Assembly: GCA_963701955.1 (NCBI GenBank)
Contig: OY969694.1
Location: forward strand, 186,001-250,000
Reading direction: 5' to 3'
DNA from: Bog-473 sp963701955
GTDB lineage: Bacteria; Actinomycetota; Acidimicrobiia; Acidimicrobiales; RAAP-2
DNA: 64,000 nt
The first letter of the stretch is position 1; each line of letters begins with the position of its first letter. Shown piece after piece: positions 23,835-39,168 of this stretch. Below the pieces are notes generated by a model, which saw nothing but the letters and a program-made list of their open reading frames with translations, was not told the origin of the DNA and did not search any database. Made by a program: the position numbers and the translations under genes.

Positions 23835-23905
23835 CGCGTCAGCTTCGCGCCGACCGGCACCCCGGAGGTGCAACGGTGCCGCCGGACGGGCGACGCCGCT
23901 CAGTA

Positions 23906-24544
23906 ATGTGTGACACCGTGATCTCCCTTCTCCGGGCGTCACGCGTGGCGATCCGGACCGGGGCGGTTCTCCTCGTTGCCTGCCTGGCCCCCCTCACCGT
24001 GTTGGGCGCCGAGACAGCCGGCGGGGCGTCGGCATCTCCGGAGCCGTTGTCGCGCGTGATCGTCTCAACCTCGCTACCCGGGTACACCGTGCTGCCGCCC
24101 GGGCCGTTCAACGGACCCATACCCAAGGCCGTGCTCGACGGCTATTCGAGCCAGCCGCAATGGCAAGAGGACGTGGCGGCCGGACGGTTGACCGGATACC
24201 AGAGGTCGTGGGGCCGGGTCTACGCCCAGGGACCCTCGGTGCTCTACGTGTCCGCCTTCCGGCTGCCCAGTCGCTCCTATAGCCCGCTCTTCATGTCCTC
24301 GATCGCCGCCACGGCATCGAAGGCGCCCGGGGCCAAGCGCGTCGACGTTCAAGGGATGAAGGGGGCAAAGGGTTACAGCACCAAGCCGCACGCCGACCTC
24401 GGATACGGCTCGGGGCATTGGATCATCTTCACCAAAGGCGCTCTCGGCTTCTTCGTCTACGCCGTGGTCCCGACCAGCGGGGTCTCGTCGGCCCAGTTGA
24501 CGGATCTGGCCCGCCAGCAGCTGGCGCAGGCGCCCACGAGGTGA
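23906..24544 (+). CDS. exported protein of unknown function
   Basis: The 212-residue protein has an N-terminal Arg-rich patch, a hydrophobic segment GAVLLVACLAPLTVL and an AGGASA cleavage-like site, so secretion or lipid-free export is likely. The mature part includes PGYTVLPPGPFNGPIPKAVL near 55 and a GSGHWIIFTKGALGFFVYAV strand-rich segment. No enzymatic motif is recognised. The start at ATG 23906 is used. It ends just before, and convergent with, the response regulator gene. Confidence 0.7.
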   Translation: MCDTVISLLRASRVAIRTGAVLLVACLAPLTVLGAETAGGASASPEPLSRVIVSTSLPGYTVLPPGPFNGPIPKAVLDGYSSQPQWQEDVAAGRLTGYQRSWGRVYAQGPSVLYVSAFRLPSRSYSPLFMSSIAATASKAPGAKRVDVQGMKGAKGYSTKPHADLGYGSGHWIIFTKGALGFFVYAVVPTSGVSSAQLTDLARQQLAQAPTR

Positions 24545-24560
24545 CCGTCGGCCGCCGTCT

Positions 24561-25271
24561 TCACTCAGACGGGGGAGATGGCTTGACCAGGCCGGATTGG
24601 AAGGCGTAGACGACGCACTGGACCCGGTCACGCAATCCGAGCTTGGCCAGGAGGCGGCCCACGTGGGACTTCACGGTGGCCTCCGAGACGTAGAGACGCT
24701 CGGCGATCTCGGCGTTCGACAAGCCGTCGGCCACACAGAGGAGCACTTCGCGTTCGCGCTCGGTCAAAGAGGCCAGTCCAGGATCCTCGGCCGGCTGGCC
24801 GCCCGCTCCTTCCCCGGTGCCGTCGCTGGCCGGTTCGGGGAGGGTGTGGGCGTACTCCTCCAGTAGGCGGCGGGTGATCCGCGGTGACACGACGGCGTCG
24901 CCCCTGGCCACGGTGCGGATGGCCGCGGCCAGCTCGGCGGGCGGCACGTCCTTGAGGAGGAAGCCGCTGGCGCCGGCACGCAGGGCGCCGAAGGCGTACT
25001 CGTCGAGGTCGAAGGTGGTGAGGATCAGGACTCTCGTCGACGCACAGGCCTCCGAGTCGACGATGGCGCGCGTCGCGGCGATTCCGTCAAGCACCGGCAT
25101 CCGCACGTCCATGAGGACGACGTCGGGTTGGTAGAGCTCGGCCAGACGTACGGCGTCGGTGCCGTCGGCCGCCTCGCCCACGATCTCAAAGTCATCCTCG
25201 GCCTCGAGGATCATGCGGAAGCCCTTGCGCAGCAACGCCTGATCGTCGGCCAGGACCACCCTCACCCTCAT
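24561..25271 (-). CDS. NarL/FixJ (LuxR)-family response regulator
   Basis: The 236-residue regulator has a receiver domain (ADDQALLRKGF, phospho-acceptor Asp in DVVLMDVRMP near residue 54, TTFD, and Lys in LLKDVPP) and a C-terminal LuxR helix-turn-helix (LTEREREVLLCVADGLSNAE then VKSHVGRLLAKLGLRDR). A ~25-residue low-complexity linker separates them. It is coupled to the upstream histidine kinase by a four-base overlap (ATGA at 25268-25271), forming a complete two-component system whose signal is unknown. Confidence 0.95.
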   Translation of the reverse strand: MRVRVVLADDQALLRKGFRMILEAEDDFEIVGEAADGTDAVRLAELYQPDVVLMDVRMPVLDGIAATRAIVDSEACASTRVLILTTFDLDEYAFGALRAGASGFLLKDVPPAELAAAIRTVARGDAVVSPRITRRLLEEYAHTLPEPASDGTGEGAGGQPAEDPGLASLTEREREVLLCVADGLSNAEIAERLYVSEATVKSHVGRLLAKLGLRDRVQCVVYAFQSGLVKPSPPSE

Positions 25272-26647
25272 GGTGAGGTCGAGGCTTTGCAGTCGCGCAG
25301 CGTGGTCCTGACCTCCCAGCCACCGCCCGACCGCGGCCCTGCCTCGAGGGTGCCGCCGAATGCGGCGGCCCGCTCGGCCATGCCGGTGACCCCGTGGCCA
25401 CCCCTGGTCCCGGCGACCCGGGTGGGGGCACGCCCCTCGGGGATCGTGTCCGCACCCTCGGGAGTCAACGGCGCGGACACGCGGGCCAGAACCGGGTCCT
25501 CTCCGTCGTCGGCCACCCGCACCGAGACGTCCGGATCGTCGAAGTCCAGGTGCACCTCCACCGAGTGTGGGGCCCGGGCGTGCTTGAGCGTGTTGGTCAG
25601 GGCCTCCTGGACGATCCGGTAGATGGTCAGGCCGGCGGCGCCGGTGACCTCGAAGGGTCGGCCCGTGCGCTCGAGGGTCACCGGCAGTCCCGTGCCGCCT
25701 ACCCGGCTGACCAGGGCATTGAGCTCGTCGAGCCCCGGCTGGGGGGCGAGCGGGGCACGATCGGTGCCGGGACCCGGATGTCTTGCCGTGTTCCCTGCCG
25801 GCGGTCCGTCGCGCAATACCCCGAGCATGCGCCGCATGTCGGTCAGGGCCTGGCGCCCCGTGCTCGAGACCTCGCGCATCACCTCGGCGGCGCGCCCGGG
25901 GTTCGACGCCTGGGCGGCGGTGGCGGCGTCGGCCAGCGTGACCATGACCTGGAGGTTGTGCGACACGACGTCGTGCATCTCTCGGGCGATGCGGGATCGC
26001 TCGGCCGCGGCGGCGAGCGAGGCCTGCTGGTCCCGTTCGATCTCGAGCCGTTGGGCACGTTCGGCCAACCAGTCGAGCTGGGCTCGCAGCGTCCGTACCA
26101 CCACGCCGGCCAGCAGGGCGGCAAAGGCGAGTCCGCTCAGGAAGACGAACGACTTCAGGTGGTTTCCCGTGGGTACCCAGCGTGTCGTGGCCATCACGAC
26201 ACCGACCTCCACGATGACCGAGGCGGCGACGACCAGCACCCAGACGGACTCGAGGGCGACCGTGTAGAGGGCGATGAGCAGGGAGGCGTCGGCCACTCCC
26301 GGCTGCGCCACCAGCCACTGGGCGAACGCGAGGGCGGAGACGACCAGGAAGACGGCCATGGGAGCGCGGCGCCGAAAGACGAGCGGGAACGTCAACGCCG
26401 CCACGAACCAGAGGCTGGGCCGAGCTGCGGTCTGCTCGACCAGCCAACCCGAGCTGAGCACGAACAGGGCGACCGCCAGTCCCACGTCGACGAGGGTGGC
26501 GTAGCGGCGGTCGAAGGCGCGGAGTCGCTCCCAGACCTGCCAGGCCCCGTCACGTTGGACCACCGGGGGCGTCCCGGTCGCACCGGGCTCGTTCGTGCTC
26601 GGAGGCCGGAGCCACGCGTGGTGGAGGTGACGTGAGCTGGGGGCCAT
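25268..26647 (-). CDS. sensor histidine kinase (HisKA_3 / DesK-NarX type)
   Basis: The ~459-residue kinase has about five membrane spans (VGLAVALFVLSSGWLVEQ, LWFVAALTFPLVF, ASLLIALYTVAL, VFLSGLAFAALLAG), then the dimerisation/phosphoacceptor motif SRIAREMHDVVSHNLQVMV and an ATPase domain with IYRIVQEALTNTLKHA and a GHGVTGMAERAAAFGGTL G box. The sensing region is purely membrane-embedded. The start at 26647 is chosen over 26767 because the first 40 residues of the long frame lack character. Confidence 0.93.
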   Translation of the reverse strand: MAPSSRHLHHAWLRPPSTNEPGATGTPPVVQRDGAWQVWERLRAFDRRYATLVDVGLAVALFVLSSGWLVEQTAARPSLWFVAALTFPLVFRRRAPMAVFLVVSALAFAQWLVAQPGVADASLLIALYTVALESVWVLVVAASVIVEVGVVMATTRWVPTGNHLKSFVFLSGLAFAALLAGVVVRTLRAQLDWLAERAQRLEIERDQQASLAAAAERSRIAREMHDVVSHNLQVMVTLADAATAAQASNPGRAAEVMREVSSTGRQALTDMRRMLGVLRDGPPAGNTARHPGPGTDRAPLAPQPGLDELNALVSRVGGTGLPVTLERTGRPFEVTGAAGLTIYRIVQEALTNTLKHARAPHSVEVHLDFDDPDVSVRVADDGEDPVLARVSAPLTPEGADTIPEGRAPTRVAGTRGGHGVTGMAERAAAFGGTLEAGPRSGGGWEVRTTLRDCKASTSP

Positions 26648-27610
26648 CGGATCCTTCGTTCCCAGTCGGGACGACCATGGTAGTGGCGTACGAGTCGGAT
26701 CTCGGGGCCGGGGTCCAGACGTCTCCACCGCTCCCATGCTTCCGGACCCCGACGCGGCGGCGTTCATCCCACAGGATGAAGCAGGGTCGAGCCGATCATC
26801 CCTGGGGGTGATTGGCCGTTCGTCGTGGCGGCCGTAAGTTCAGATTCGCCAATCCCTCGGGCGGCGCGGGAGAGCGGGCATGTTCCGCCCCGAGCATGCA
26901 ACGCCTCTCGCGCCCTCCGGGGTGGTGCAAACCACCAGCGCTCGTGCGCTCGCATTGGCTTCGCCGCGACGCTCCGCATTTCGGAATGCGGGCCCCGAAG
27001 TTGAGCCGAACTGGCACAACGATAAGACAATCTTACTTTCTTACCGTGCGGTGAACGCACGATGACTTTGCGGTGCGCCCAGTGTGCGTACCCAGGGAAA
27101 ACAGCGTCCGTGAGGCCGGCTCTGCACACCTTTGATGCAGGTACCCCCATTACTTATGGCCCGTTGACGCATTTTCCGCTTCCTGTGATCCTGCGACTGA
27201 TTGGCGAAACGAGTGGTTTGGCGACCACTCCTGTGATCAGGCGAGGCGGTTCATGGACCGGGCGGATCGGTGTGTGAGGAGAACGGCGTTCTGCGGCGAC
27301 ACCGCCGAACGCGTCTGCACGCGTGCTGTCCCCGCGACCTCGCTTTCCGAGATCTCGGTGCACGCGTGCTCTACGGCGCGTCCCGAAGCGATGTTGTGGC
27401 ACCGAGTGGCGGAATCAATTCCCCTCCGGCCATTTCGGGCCCAACAGCAAGGGAGCTCGAGCTTCGGGTTCCCGGCAACAAGCGGGAACCCCAAACGGTG
27501 GGTTCCTTGCGTAGGGCGTCCTGCAATCCCGCAGGCGCCACATCGTGACGCCTGGGGACATGGGATCCCGGGCGCCCTAATCAAGTAACCCATCAGAACA
27601 AAGGAGAACA
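26648..27610. other. ~960-bp gene-free region upstream of surface-protein operon
   Basis: No convincing gene on either strand; the frames present are short and composition-poor. The left part contains an AT-richer patch around 27010-27050. The right 200 bases are dense in inverted repeats (see 27466-27560) and end in an AAAGGAGAACA ribosome site before 27611. A long 5' leader is the most economical reading. Confidence 0.55.
27466..27559 (+). promoter_or_regulatory. candidate structured 5' leader with competing hairpins
   Basis: GGGTTCCCG (27466-27474) can pair with CGGGAACCC (27483-27491) as a 9-bp stem. The same CGGGAACCC overlaps GGAACCC, which can instead pair with GGGTTCC at 27500-27506. 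Further right, GGCGTCCTGC, GCAGGCGCC and CGCCTG form another set of alternative partners. Mutually exclusive stems 50-140 bases before a start codon resemble an attenuator or riboswitch. No known riboswitch consensus is recognised. Confidence 0.35.
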
Positions 27611-28168
27611 ATGAAGCGCTTCATGAACAAGAAGGTGGCGGCCATCGGCCTCGCCGCAGGGCTTGCCCTCGGTGCTGCTGGTGCGCGCGTTCGCCTACTT
27701 CACGCGACACTGGTGCGGCACTGGATCGGCTACGACGGCGGTACGACCGCTGGTCGTTGCGAGCGTCACGACGTGATCGCTCTCGGGCGCGACCTCTACC
27801 CCGGCCAGGGCACCAACACGATCAGTCGCTGCACGTCCAGAACGACGGCAGCGGCAACCAGGGCCTGAACAACCTCGAGGTCGACGATCACGAGCGTCAC
27901 CGTCGGCATGCCACGGACCGGCTACTCAGGCGGCTTGCACACGAGCGACTACGCGCTCGCGTCGTCGGATTCGGGTTGGGCCGTGCTGACCGACAGCGGC
28001 GACACCGTCACTACGCGTTGGCAGCTCAGCGGACATCCTGCAGGTCATTACGTCGTGAACGCGGCTGACAACGTCAGCACGGGCAATGCGCTTCCGGCTG
28101 GCCTCACGCTGTCGATGGTGGACACGGCCGCAACTCAGGACGACTGCCAGGGCGCGACGGTCACGTGA
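27611..28168 (+). pseudogene. small secreted protein with SipW-type signal, multiple frameshifts
   Basis: The ATG at 27611 after AAAGGAG starts MKRFMNKKVAAIGLAAGLAL, a clean signal helix. A shift after ~24 residues gives AFAYFT, the SipW/TasA-like post-helix motif, also seen in the next two intact genes. Later frames give ALGRDLYPGQGTNTI, VQNDGSGNQGLNNLEV and GYSGGLHTSDYALASSDSGW, ending CQGATVT at 28168. These join into a protein of ~185 residues similar in plan to the gene at 30172 (both end near CQGATV). At least three indels are needed; sequence error or decay cannot be told apart. Confidence 0.6.
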
Positions 28169-28249
28169 CCGTCAGCCGCTAGCTGACGACACCTGAGTCT
28201 GGTGAGCGGCTGGGCGTACGGCTCACTCTGCAGCTCGACTCGGTCGGAA

Positions 28250-28282
28250 GGCCGGGCCACGGACACGTTCCGTGGCCCGGCC
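28250..28282 (+). terminator. strong hairpin, probable transcription terminator
   Basis: GGCCGGGCCACGGA, five loop bases, TCCGTGGCCCGGCC: a perfect 14-bp stem in the gap between the first and second secreted-protein genes. No T run follows, as is common in high-GC actinobacteria. It could lower expression of downstream genes relative to the first. Confidence 0.7.
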
Positions 28283-28373
28283 AACCACCGGGTGAGATCA
28301 GCGAGGGATTCCAGGAAGGCGGACCTGAGGTCCCTCGGTGGGCTTGCCCATCACAGTGAGAACAGAGGAGTAG

Positions 28374-30175
28374 ATGAGGTCAGAGCGGTTCAAGAGGACG
28401 AAGTCAGTGGTGGCGTCAGCGCCATCGCGCTCGTCGTTGCCGCGCTCGTGATCGGGCCCTCTCGCTTCGTGCTCGCCCACAGGTCGGCCACCGTCGGACA
28501 CCTGGGATTCGACCTCACCTCCGGTTCTCGGGTTCACCATCACGTGCAACATCTACTCGACCCCTCGGGGGCCTCCCGCGATCGACTGCTCGGGCACCCG
28601 GCCCTCCTCACCCCAGGTGTCACCCGCTGCATCGGCTTCAGCGTCCAGAACAACCTGAAGGCGCCCATCACCGTGCGGACCATCACGACGGCGCTGGACA
28701 GCACGGACTACCCGGCGCCTCCGGCCGAGTGCTCGGGGGCCAATCTGGTGCTCCCGACGTTCTCTGGGTCGTTGAACGTACGCGGGGAGCGGCGACGCCA
28801 CCAGACGCGGCTGCCCATCGAGCTGAAAGACAACGGCGCGGACCAGACCCCAGTGCGAGAACCACACCTACGACTTCAGCTACACCGGCAGCGCCAAGTA
28901 CACCGATCTACGGCACCCGACGGCGCTGGCCTCGGCGCCCAACCCCTCGAACTCGGGCCAGAGCGGTCACCTTCACGGCCACGGTGACGGCCGGCCAACG
29001 CGGCCAGCACCGGACGCCCTCCTGCCCGACGGGGACGGTCACCTTCAAGGACAAGTGCCCGACCTCTGCCCAATGCGCCTACAGCCGCTCCAACCTCTCG
29101 GCACGGGGACCACGGCACCGGGGGCACGGCCACCTTCATCCACCTCACGCTACGTCGGTCGGGAGCCACACTACGTCGACGGCCGTCCTACGTCGACATC
29201 GAGGGACCAACTTCACCCTCTCGATCTCGGGCGTGGTGCCCCAGGTGGTCAACTCCTCGACCGCCGGGACCTCGACCGCCCTCACCTCTTCGCCCGACCC
29301 CTCGGGCCAGGGGCAAGGGGTCACGCTCACGGCCACGGTCACCAAGTCCTCGGGCACCGGGACCCCGACCGGCACGGTCACCTTCCACCTGGGCAGCCCG
29401 AGCGGCACCGTGGTCGGCACCGGGACCCTCAACTCCAGCGGCCATGGCCAGCGCCACCACCAGCTCGCTCCCGGCGGGGACCGACAACCTCTACGCCGTC
29501 TACAGCGGCGACACCCACTTCTCCGGCTCCACCTCGCCGGTGCGGGTCCAAACGGTGATCGGCCTCCCGCCCAAGTGCACCGGGACCTACCCCAACTTCT
29601 TCTACGGGAACCCGCACTTCCCCTTCATTCTCGGCACCAACGGCGACGACTTCATCTATGCCTTCGGCGCGAGCTACATCATCAACGGGTTCGGCGGCAA
29701 CGACTGCATCTGGGCCGGTGACGGGAACAACTGGATCAGCGACGGCAACGGCAACGACGTGGTGATCGCGGGTAACGGGTCCAACTCGGTGGAACGGACG
29801 CCGTGGGGCAACGGCTCAACCGACGTACGGATCGACACGGACGTCGGCAACGGGTACCACAACCAGATCTCCGTCGGCAACGGCGCTGACACCATCACCG
29901 TCGGCACCGGGACCTACAACAGCGTCGCACCTCGGCAACGGGCACCGACACGGTCACCTCAGTCGCGACGTGCCCTCACGCCTACCCACAACGACATCGA
30001 CGGCGGCGCGGGCAACGAGACCATCTACCTCGGTTCGGGCTACTACAACACCTACAGCGGCAGGCGCACGCACACCAACACCTGCCACCTGCCCAAGCCG
30101 CCGTCGTCGTGGCACGGGACCGTGGCGGCCTACTACCACGACACCATCACCAACTGCACGGTGGTGTCGCCATGA
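28374..30175 (+). pseudogene. large exported protein with Ig-like domains and RTX-like tail, multiply frameshifted
   Basis: The ATG at 28374 (after GAGGAG) begins a basic N-terminus and a hydrophobic segment. Coding then hops between frames: CIGFSVQNNLKAPITVRTIT, NHTYDFSYTGSAKYTD, then two Ig-like (Big_3-type) units recognisable by SNSGQSVTFTATVTAGQ and SGQGQGVTLTATVTKSSG with PTGTVTF. The tail from 29444 is uninterrupted for 200 residues with GTNGDDFIYAF, GGNDCIWAGDGNNWISDGNG and NDVVIAGNGSN, glycine/aspartate nonapeptide-like repeats of the calcium-binding RTX type. Several indels are needed. It overlaps the next start by ATGA. Confidence 0.6.
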
Positions 30176-30728
30176 GGTTACCTACGCTCGCCCTAAACCG
30201 CGGCGATCACGTCGTCGCGAACAGCCGACGGCAGTGGCGGGTGGTCTCCTTCGTGGTTGCTGCGGGTGCACTGGCCCTCGGCCTCGGGGGTGGGGCCGCC
30301 TACGCTTACTTCACCAGCCACGGGTCAGGGACGGGTCACGCGACTTCGGGGAGCGCCCAGGCGATCACCGTGACGGCGGCCACCTCTCCTGGGGCTGACT
30401 CGAGCCTCTACCCCGGAGGTTCAGGAACGGCCGTCCATTTCACGGTGAATAACCCCAACCCCTATGCGGTGAGTTTCACCGGCTGGAGCTCCGCGACGCT
30501 GTCCTCGGTCACCCCGGTGGGCGCCAACACCTGCACGACTGCCGACTTCCAGATCGCCGCGACCTCGGGTGCATTCGGACCCTCGCTCACCGTTCCAGCC
30601 AACACCCTGAGTTCGCCCGGTGTGAGCGGAGCAGCGAACGGCGTGGTGGAGCTGAAGTCCAGTGCCCAAAACGGCTGTCAGGGAGCGACTGTGTTCGTGA
30701 CGCTGACACTCACGGGTGGTCAGGGAGC

Positions 30729-30732
<4 letters not shown>
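30172..30732 (+). CDS. exported protein with SipW-dependent-type signal (TasA/camelysin-like N-terminus)
   Basis: The 186-residue protein has a basic start, a long hydrophobic helix (VVSFVVAAGALALGLGGG) and then AYAYFTSHGSGTGHA, the AYFTS motif that marks substrates of SipW-like signal peptidases, as in TasA/camelysin fibre proteins. The mature part is beta-rich with two cysteines near NTCTTADF and NGCQGATVF. It overlaps the upstream gene (ATGA) and the downstream giant gene (ATGA), so all are one operon. A fibre or sheath subunit is inferred from the N-terminus only. Confidence 0.75.
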
Positions 30733-35232
<4,500 letters not shown>

Positions 35233-35270
35233 GGATCCCGGCAGGCTGGTAAGTGGGTCAAGATTGGCCG

Positions 35271-35667
35271 GTGAGCGAGTTCCTGGTCCTCTACCTCGAC
35301 TCCATCGACGAGCACCTACTCGACTACCTCGACCAGAACGACGAACTGCGCGAGTGGTCAATCTACCTCGACGAGGACGACGAACTGCGGCCCGAGGTGG
35401 TCAAGCGCCTGCGCTACTACACGACCGCCCTCCTCGACGGCACCATCACACCGGCGGCGGTGGCCGAGGACTGGCCCGACTGGTTCGACCTCGTCCAGGC
35501 CTTCGTGGTGGCCTACGCACCCGAGGCCGTGGCCGAGCTGGGGGAGGGGCCAGAGTTCAAAGACGCCGAGGACTTCGACCAGCCGCTGAGCGAGGTGGAC
35601 CGGGCCTACCTCGATGACCCTCGAGCCCCTCCTCGACGCCTACCCCGAGATGCGGCTGGGGGAGTAG
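35271..35667 (+). CDS. acidic hypothetical protein (frameshift near C-terminus)
   Basis: From GTG 35271 the product is very acidic: SEFLVLYLDSIDEHLLDYLD, then REWSIYLDEDDELRPEVVKR and DWPDWFDLVQAFVVAYAPE. Near 35618 an extra C disrupts the frame; the alternative frame gives DLEPLLDAYPEMRLGE and a stop at 35667, a plausible natural end at ~131 residues. I recognise no family and see no membrane segment. It lies 38 bases after the giant surface gene and is convergent with an integrase remnant. Confidence 0.55.
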
Positions 35668-35668
35668 C

Positions 35669-36350
35669 TCACTCGGCGGGGAAGGCCTTGTCCACGGCGT
35701 CGGAGAGGTCGGCGTCGGAGAGGTGCAGGTACCGCGTCGTCGTGGCGATGTTGGAGTGGCCGAGCAGGCGCTGGACGACGTGGATGTCGGCTCCCCGGCG
35801 CAAGAGGCTCGTGGCGTAGGAGTGGCGCCAGCGGTGAGGGAAGTGGCGACCGGCGACCCCCGCTCCGTTGCCTGCCCGCTGGACCAGCTTGGCGACCGAC
35901 GTCGGTCCGAAGCGGCCCTCGTAGCGGTGGCCGCGTTGCGAGCTGGGGTTGACGAAGAAGAAGGCCGACTTGGCCAGACCGGTGCGCGGCCGTCGTCAGA
36001 TAGGCGTCGAGGACGGGCAGCAGTGGGGGAGGGACGGGCACCACTCTGGGCTTGTCGCCCTTGCCGACCAGCGAGATGCGCCGGGCGTCGAGGTCCACCT
36101 GGTCGAGGCGCAGCATGGAGATCTCGTTGCGGCGCAGCCCCGTGTAGCGGAGCGTGGCTTAGACGACGTAGCCGATGCGCCAACGTCGACTTGATGCTGG
36201 CTCGCCGCCCAAGGCCAGCATCAAGTCGGCTTCGGCGTCGGTGTAGATCTCGGTGCGCAGCTTGCGGGCACCGGGGACCTTGATCTTGGCCTCGGGTTGG
36301 CCAGTTTCGAGGTCTTCGAAGCCGCGCGACAACATGCAGCACCTCGCCAA
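35669..36350 (-). pseudogene. tyrosine recombinase (XerC/D-like) remnant
   Basis: Minus-strand pieces add up to a phage-type integrase catalytic domain: LRYTGLRRNEISMLRLDQVD, SLVGKGDKPRVVPVPPPLLP, HRWRHSYATSLLRRGADIHV, RLLGHSNIATTTRYLHLSD and DKAFPAE* at 35669. A TAA at 36159-36161 interrupts the frame just before ATLRYTG, and further shifts lie near 35985-36005. The N-terminal domains are missing or unrecognisable; only LRTEIYTDAEADLMLALGG precedes the stop codon. It is a dead integrase between the surface-protein operon and the pilus genes. Confidence 0.75.
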
Positions 36351-36447
36351 GCATCGAACTCCAGGACAATTGAAATCCGGGGTATGAGGAAGTCCGACGA
36401 CTACCCTGGCCGTATGGCGATTCGACGGTTCCCTTAGGCGCGCCCTC

Positions 36448-37221
36448 GTGCTCGGAGTGCTGATCGTCCTCTGCGGCCTCTTGGGTCTCGCCATCGGATC
36501 GTTCCTCAACGTGGTCATCTACCGCGTGCCGCAAGGTATCTCCGTGGTGTCGCCCCGTTCGGCGTGCCCGTCGTGCGGAACCCAGATCGCCGAGCGCGAC
36601 AACATTCCGGTCGTCTCCTGGCTCGTGCTCAGGGGTCGCTGCCGGAACTGCCAGGCACCGATCTCGGCCCGCTACCCCCTGGTCGAGCTGAGCTGTGCCG
36701 CTCTGTTCGCCGGGTTGGCCGCCCGCTTCGGTTACGACTGGGCGCTGCCGGCCTATCTGGTCCTGTTCGCCGGCTTGTTGGCGCTCTCGGTCATCGACGT
36801 CGAGACGATGCTGCTCCCGAAGGTCATCGTCTGGCCGCTGTCGTTGATGGTCGGTGCCCTGTTCGTCATGGCCGCCGCGATCACGGGGCATTGGCACGAC
36901 CTGGTGGTCGGTGCCGTTTCCGGGGCCGCGTGGTTCGGGCTCTTCTACGTCATGTGGTTGATCAGCCCACGACTGCTCGGCTTCGGTGACGTCCGACTGG
37001 CGCCGGTCCTGGGCTTGGCCCTGGGGTGGCTCGGGTGGCGTGAGGTCGTGCTGGGCTTCTTCGCGGCCAACCTGATCGGAGCCGTGGTGGGCATCGTGCT
37101 CATCGCGTCGCACCGGATGACGCGCCAACAGCGGATTCCCTACGGGGTCTTCCTGGCCGCCGGCTGCGCGGTGGCGGTGTTCGCCGGTTCTGGGCTCTTG
37201 CGGCCTTTTCAGCCGCACTGA
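36448..37221 (+). CDS. pilD: type IV prepilin peptidase (A24 family)
   Basis: The 257-residue membrane protein has the SFLNVVIYRVPQGIS N-terminus, two CXXC pairs (CPSC and CRNC) in the first cytoplasmic loop, and the catalytic aspartates in SVIDVETMLLP and GFGDVRLAP of the A24 aspartyl protease family, with about eight membrane helices. It cleaves the leader of prepilins such as the product of 39169-39679 and may N-methylate the new N-terminal Phe. It is convergent with the DUF429/pilT/pilin/pilC/pilB group and presumably serves it. Confidence 0.94.
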   Translation: MLGVLIVLCGLLGLAIGSFLNVVIYRVPQGISVVSPRSACPSCGTQIAERDNIPVVSWLVLRGRCRNCQAPISARYPLVELSCAALFAGLAARFGYDWALPAYLVLFAGLLALSVIDVETMLLPKVIVWPLSLMVGALFVMAAAITGHWHDLVVGAVSGAAWFGLFYVMWLISPRLLGFGDVRLAPVLGLALGWLGWREVVLGFFAANLIGAVVGIVLIASHRMTRQQRIPYGVFLAAGCAVAVFAGSGLLRPFQPH

Positions 37222-37240
37222 GAGAGGCGCCCGCCCGGGC

Positions 37241-37959
37241 TCAGCGCACCATCTCCATGCGGAGGCCCTGCTCGTCCCACTCGGGGTCCTCGGGGATCCG
37301 GGTGGCCGCCCGGGCGAAGATGCGTCGGGCCGTCCACACGAAGGCGGCCACGTCGATCAGGTGTGCCGGGGACGCCCCGGGGAGCTCGGCCGAGAGGATC
37401 CGATCGACTCCGGGGACCTTGCCCTCGAGCAGCGTGCGCCGCTCCTTGATCCCTGCCTCGGTCTGCTTGGGGTACTCCATGGGCTGCCCACCGTTGAGCT
37501 CGTAGAAGGTGAGGTCGGAGTGGACTTCGTAGACGCTCCGTTGCCGGAACGGCGCCATTTCGGCCGCCACCTCGCGGTAGCGGGGGAGGAGGGTCTTGCT
37601 GATGGCGTCGAGGTGCTCGTCCACGAACTCAATATCGTTCGTCTCGGAGCGCACCGGCGCGCTCTGGATCGACGACCCACGTTTGGGTCCGAGCAAGGCC
37701 CGTGCCTCTCGGTCACAGGTCCGCCCGCCGACGGCCCGGTGATCGAGATAGCCCACGGGTGCGTTGAGGGCGATCACTGCGTAGGTAGGTCGCTGGTCGA
37801 GGACCTCGGTGAAGGGCTTGAGCAGCTGCGGATCTTCAGGGGCGAAGATCGTCCCCTGCAGCTTCGCCGCGGCGACCAGCCACGCCGGTCCGCAGGGGGT
37901 GACCCCCGCCACCAGCGAGTACGGCAGATCGGGGCCGCGGCGCGCGGCTGTATTGAACG

Positions 37960-37963
<4 letters not shown>
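37241..37963 (-). CDS. DUF429-family protein
   Basis: The 240-residue product starts at GTG 37963, overlapping the pilT stop by four bases (GTGA). It has VAGVTPCGPAWLVAAAKLQG, LNAPVGYLDHRAVGGRTCDR and a DAISKTLLPRYREVAAEM helix, followed by VYEVHSDLTFYELNGGQPM and a C-terminal HLIDVAAFVWTARR helix, the pattern of DUF429 proteins, thought to be RNase H-fold proteins of unknown role. Coupling to pilT is likely positional rather than functional, but is noted. Confidence 0.8.
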
Positions 37964-39065
<1,102 letters not shown>

Positions 39066-39103
39066 TCGATTGCCCCTCTTCACTCTTCGTTCGGTGGTGA
39101 AGT

Positions 39104-39138
39104 CCAAAGCGCCCGGCCCAGAGGGCCGGGCGCTTTGG
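39104..39138 (-). terminator. perfect 16-bp hairpin terminator after prepilin gene
   Basis: CCAAAGCGCCCGGCCC, loop AGA, GGGCCGGGCGCTTTGG: a perfect 16-bp stem with a 3-base loop, 31 bases beyond the prepilin stop on the minus strand and just before pilT. It would separate abundant pilin mRNA from the ATPase gene downstream. Confidence 0.85.
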
Positions 39139-39168
39139 TTCACCTGATACTGCTTGTGTTGTCGTGGA

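Noticed and set aside
24561..26447. 628-residue minus-strand frame
   Set aside because: Its C-terminus is the response regulator; the rest is an out-of-frame shadow of the histidine kinase gene.
27240..27600. Known riboswitch (c-di-GMP, c-di-AMP, cobalamin)
   Set aside because: I looked for the consensus cores of these classes and did not find them; only generic alternative hairpins are supported.
35557..37218. 553-residue minus-strand frame across the pilD region
   Set aside because: Antisense to pilD over most of its length; its tail only overlaps the integrase remnant in the wrong frame.
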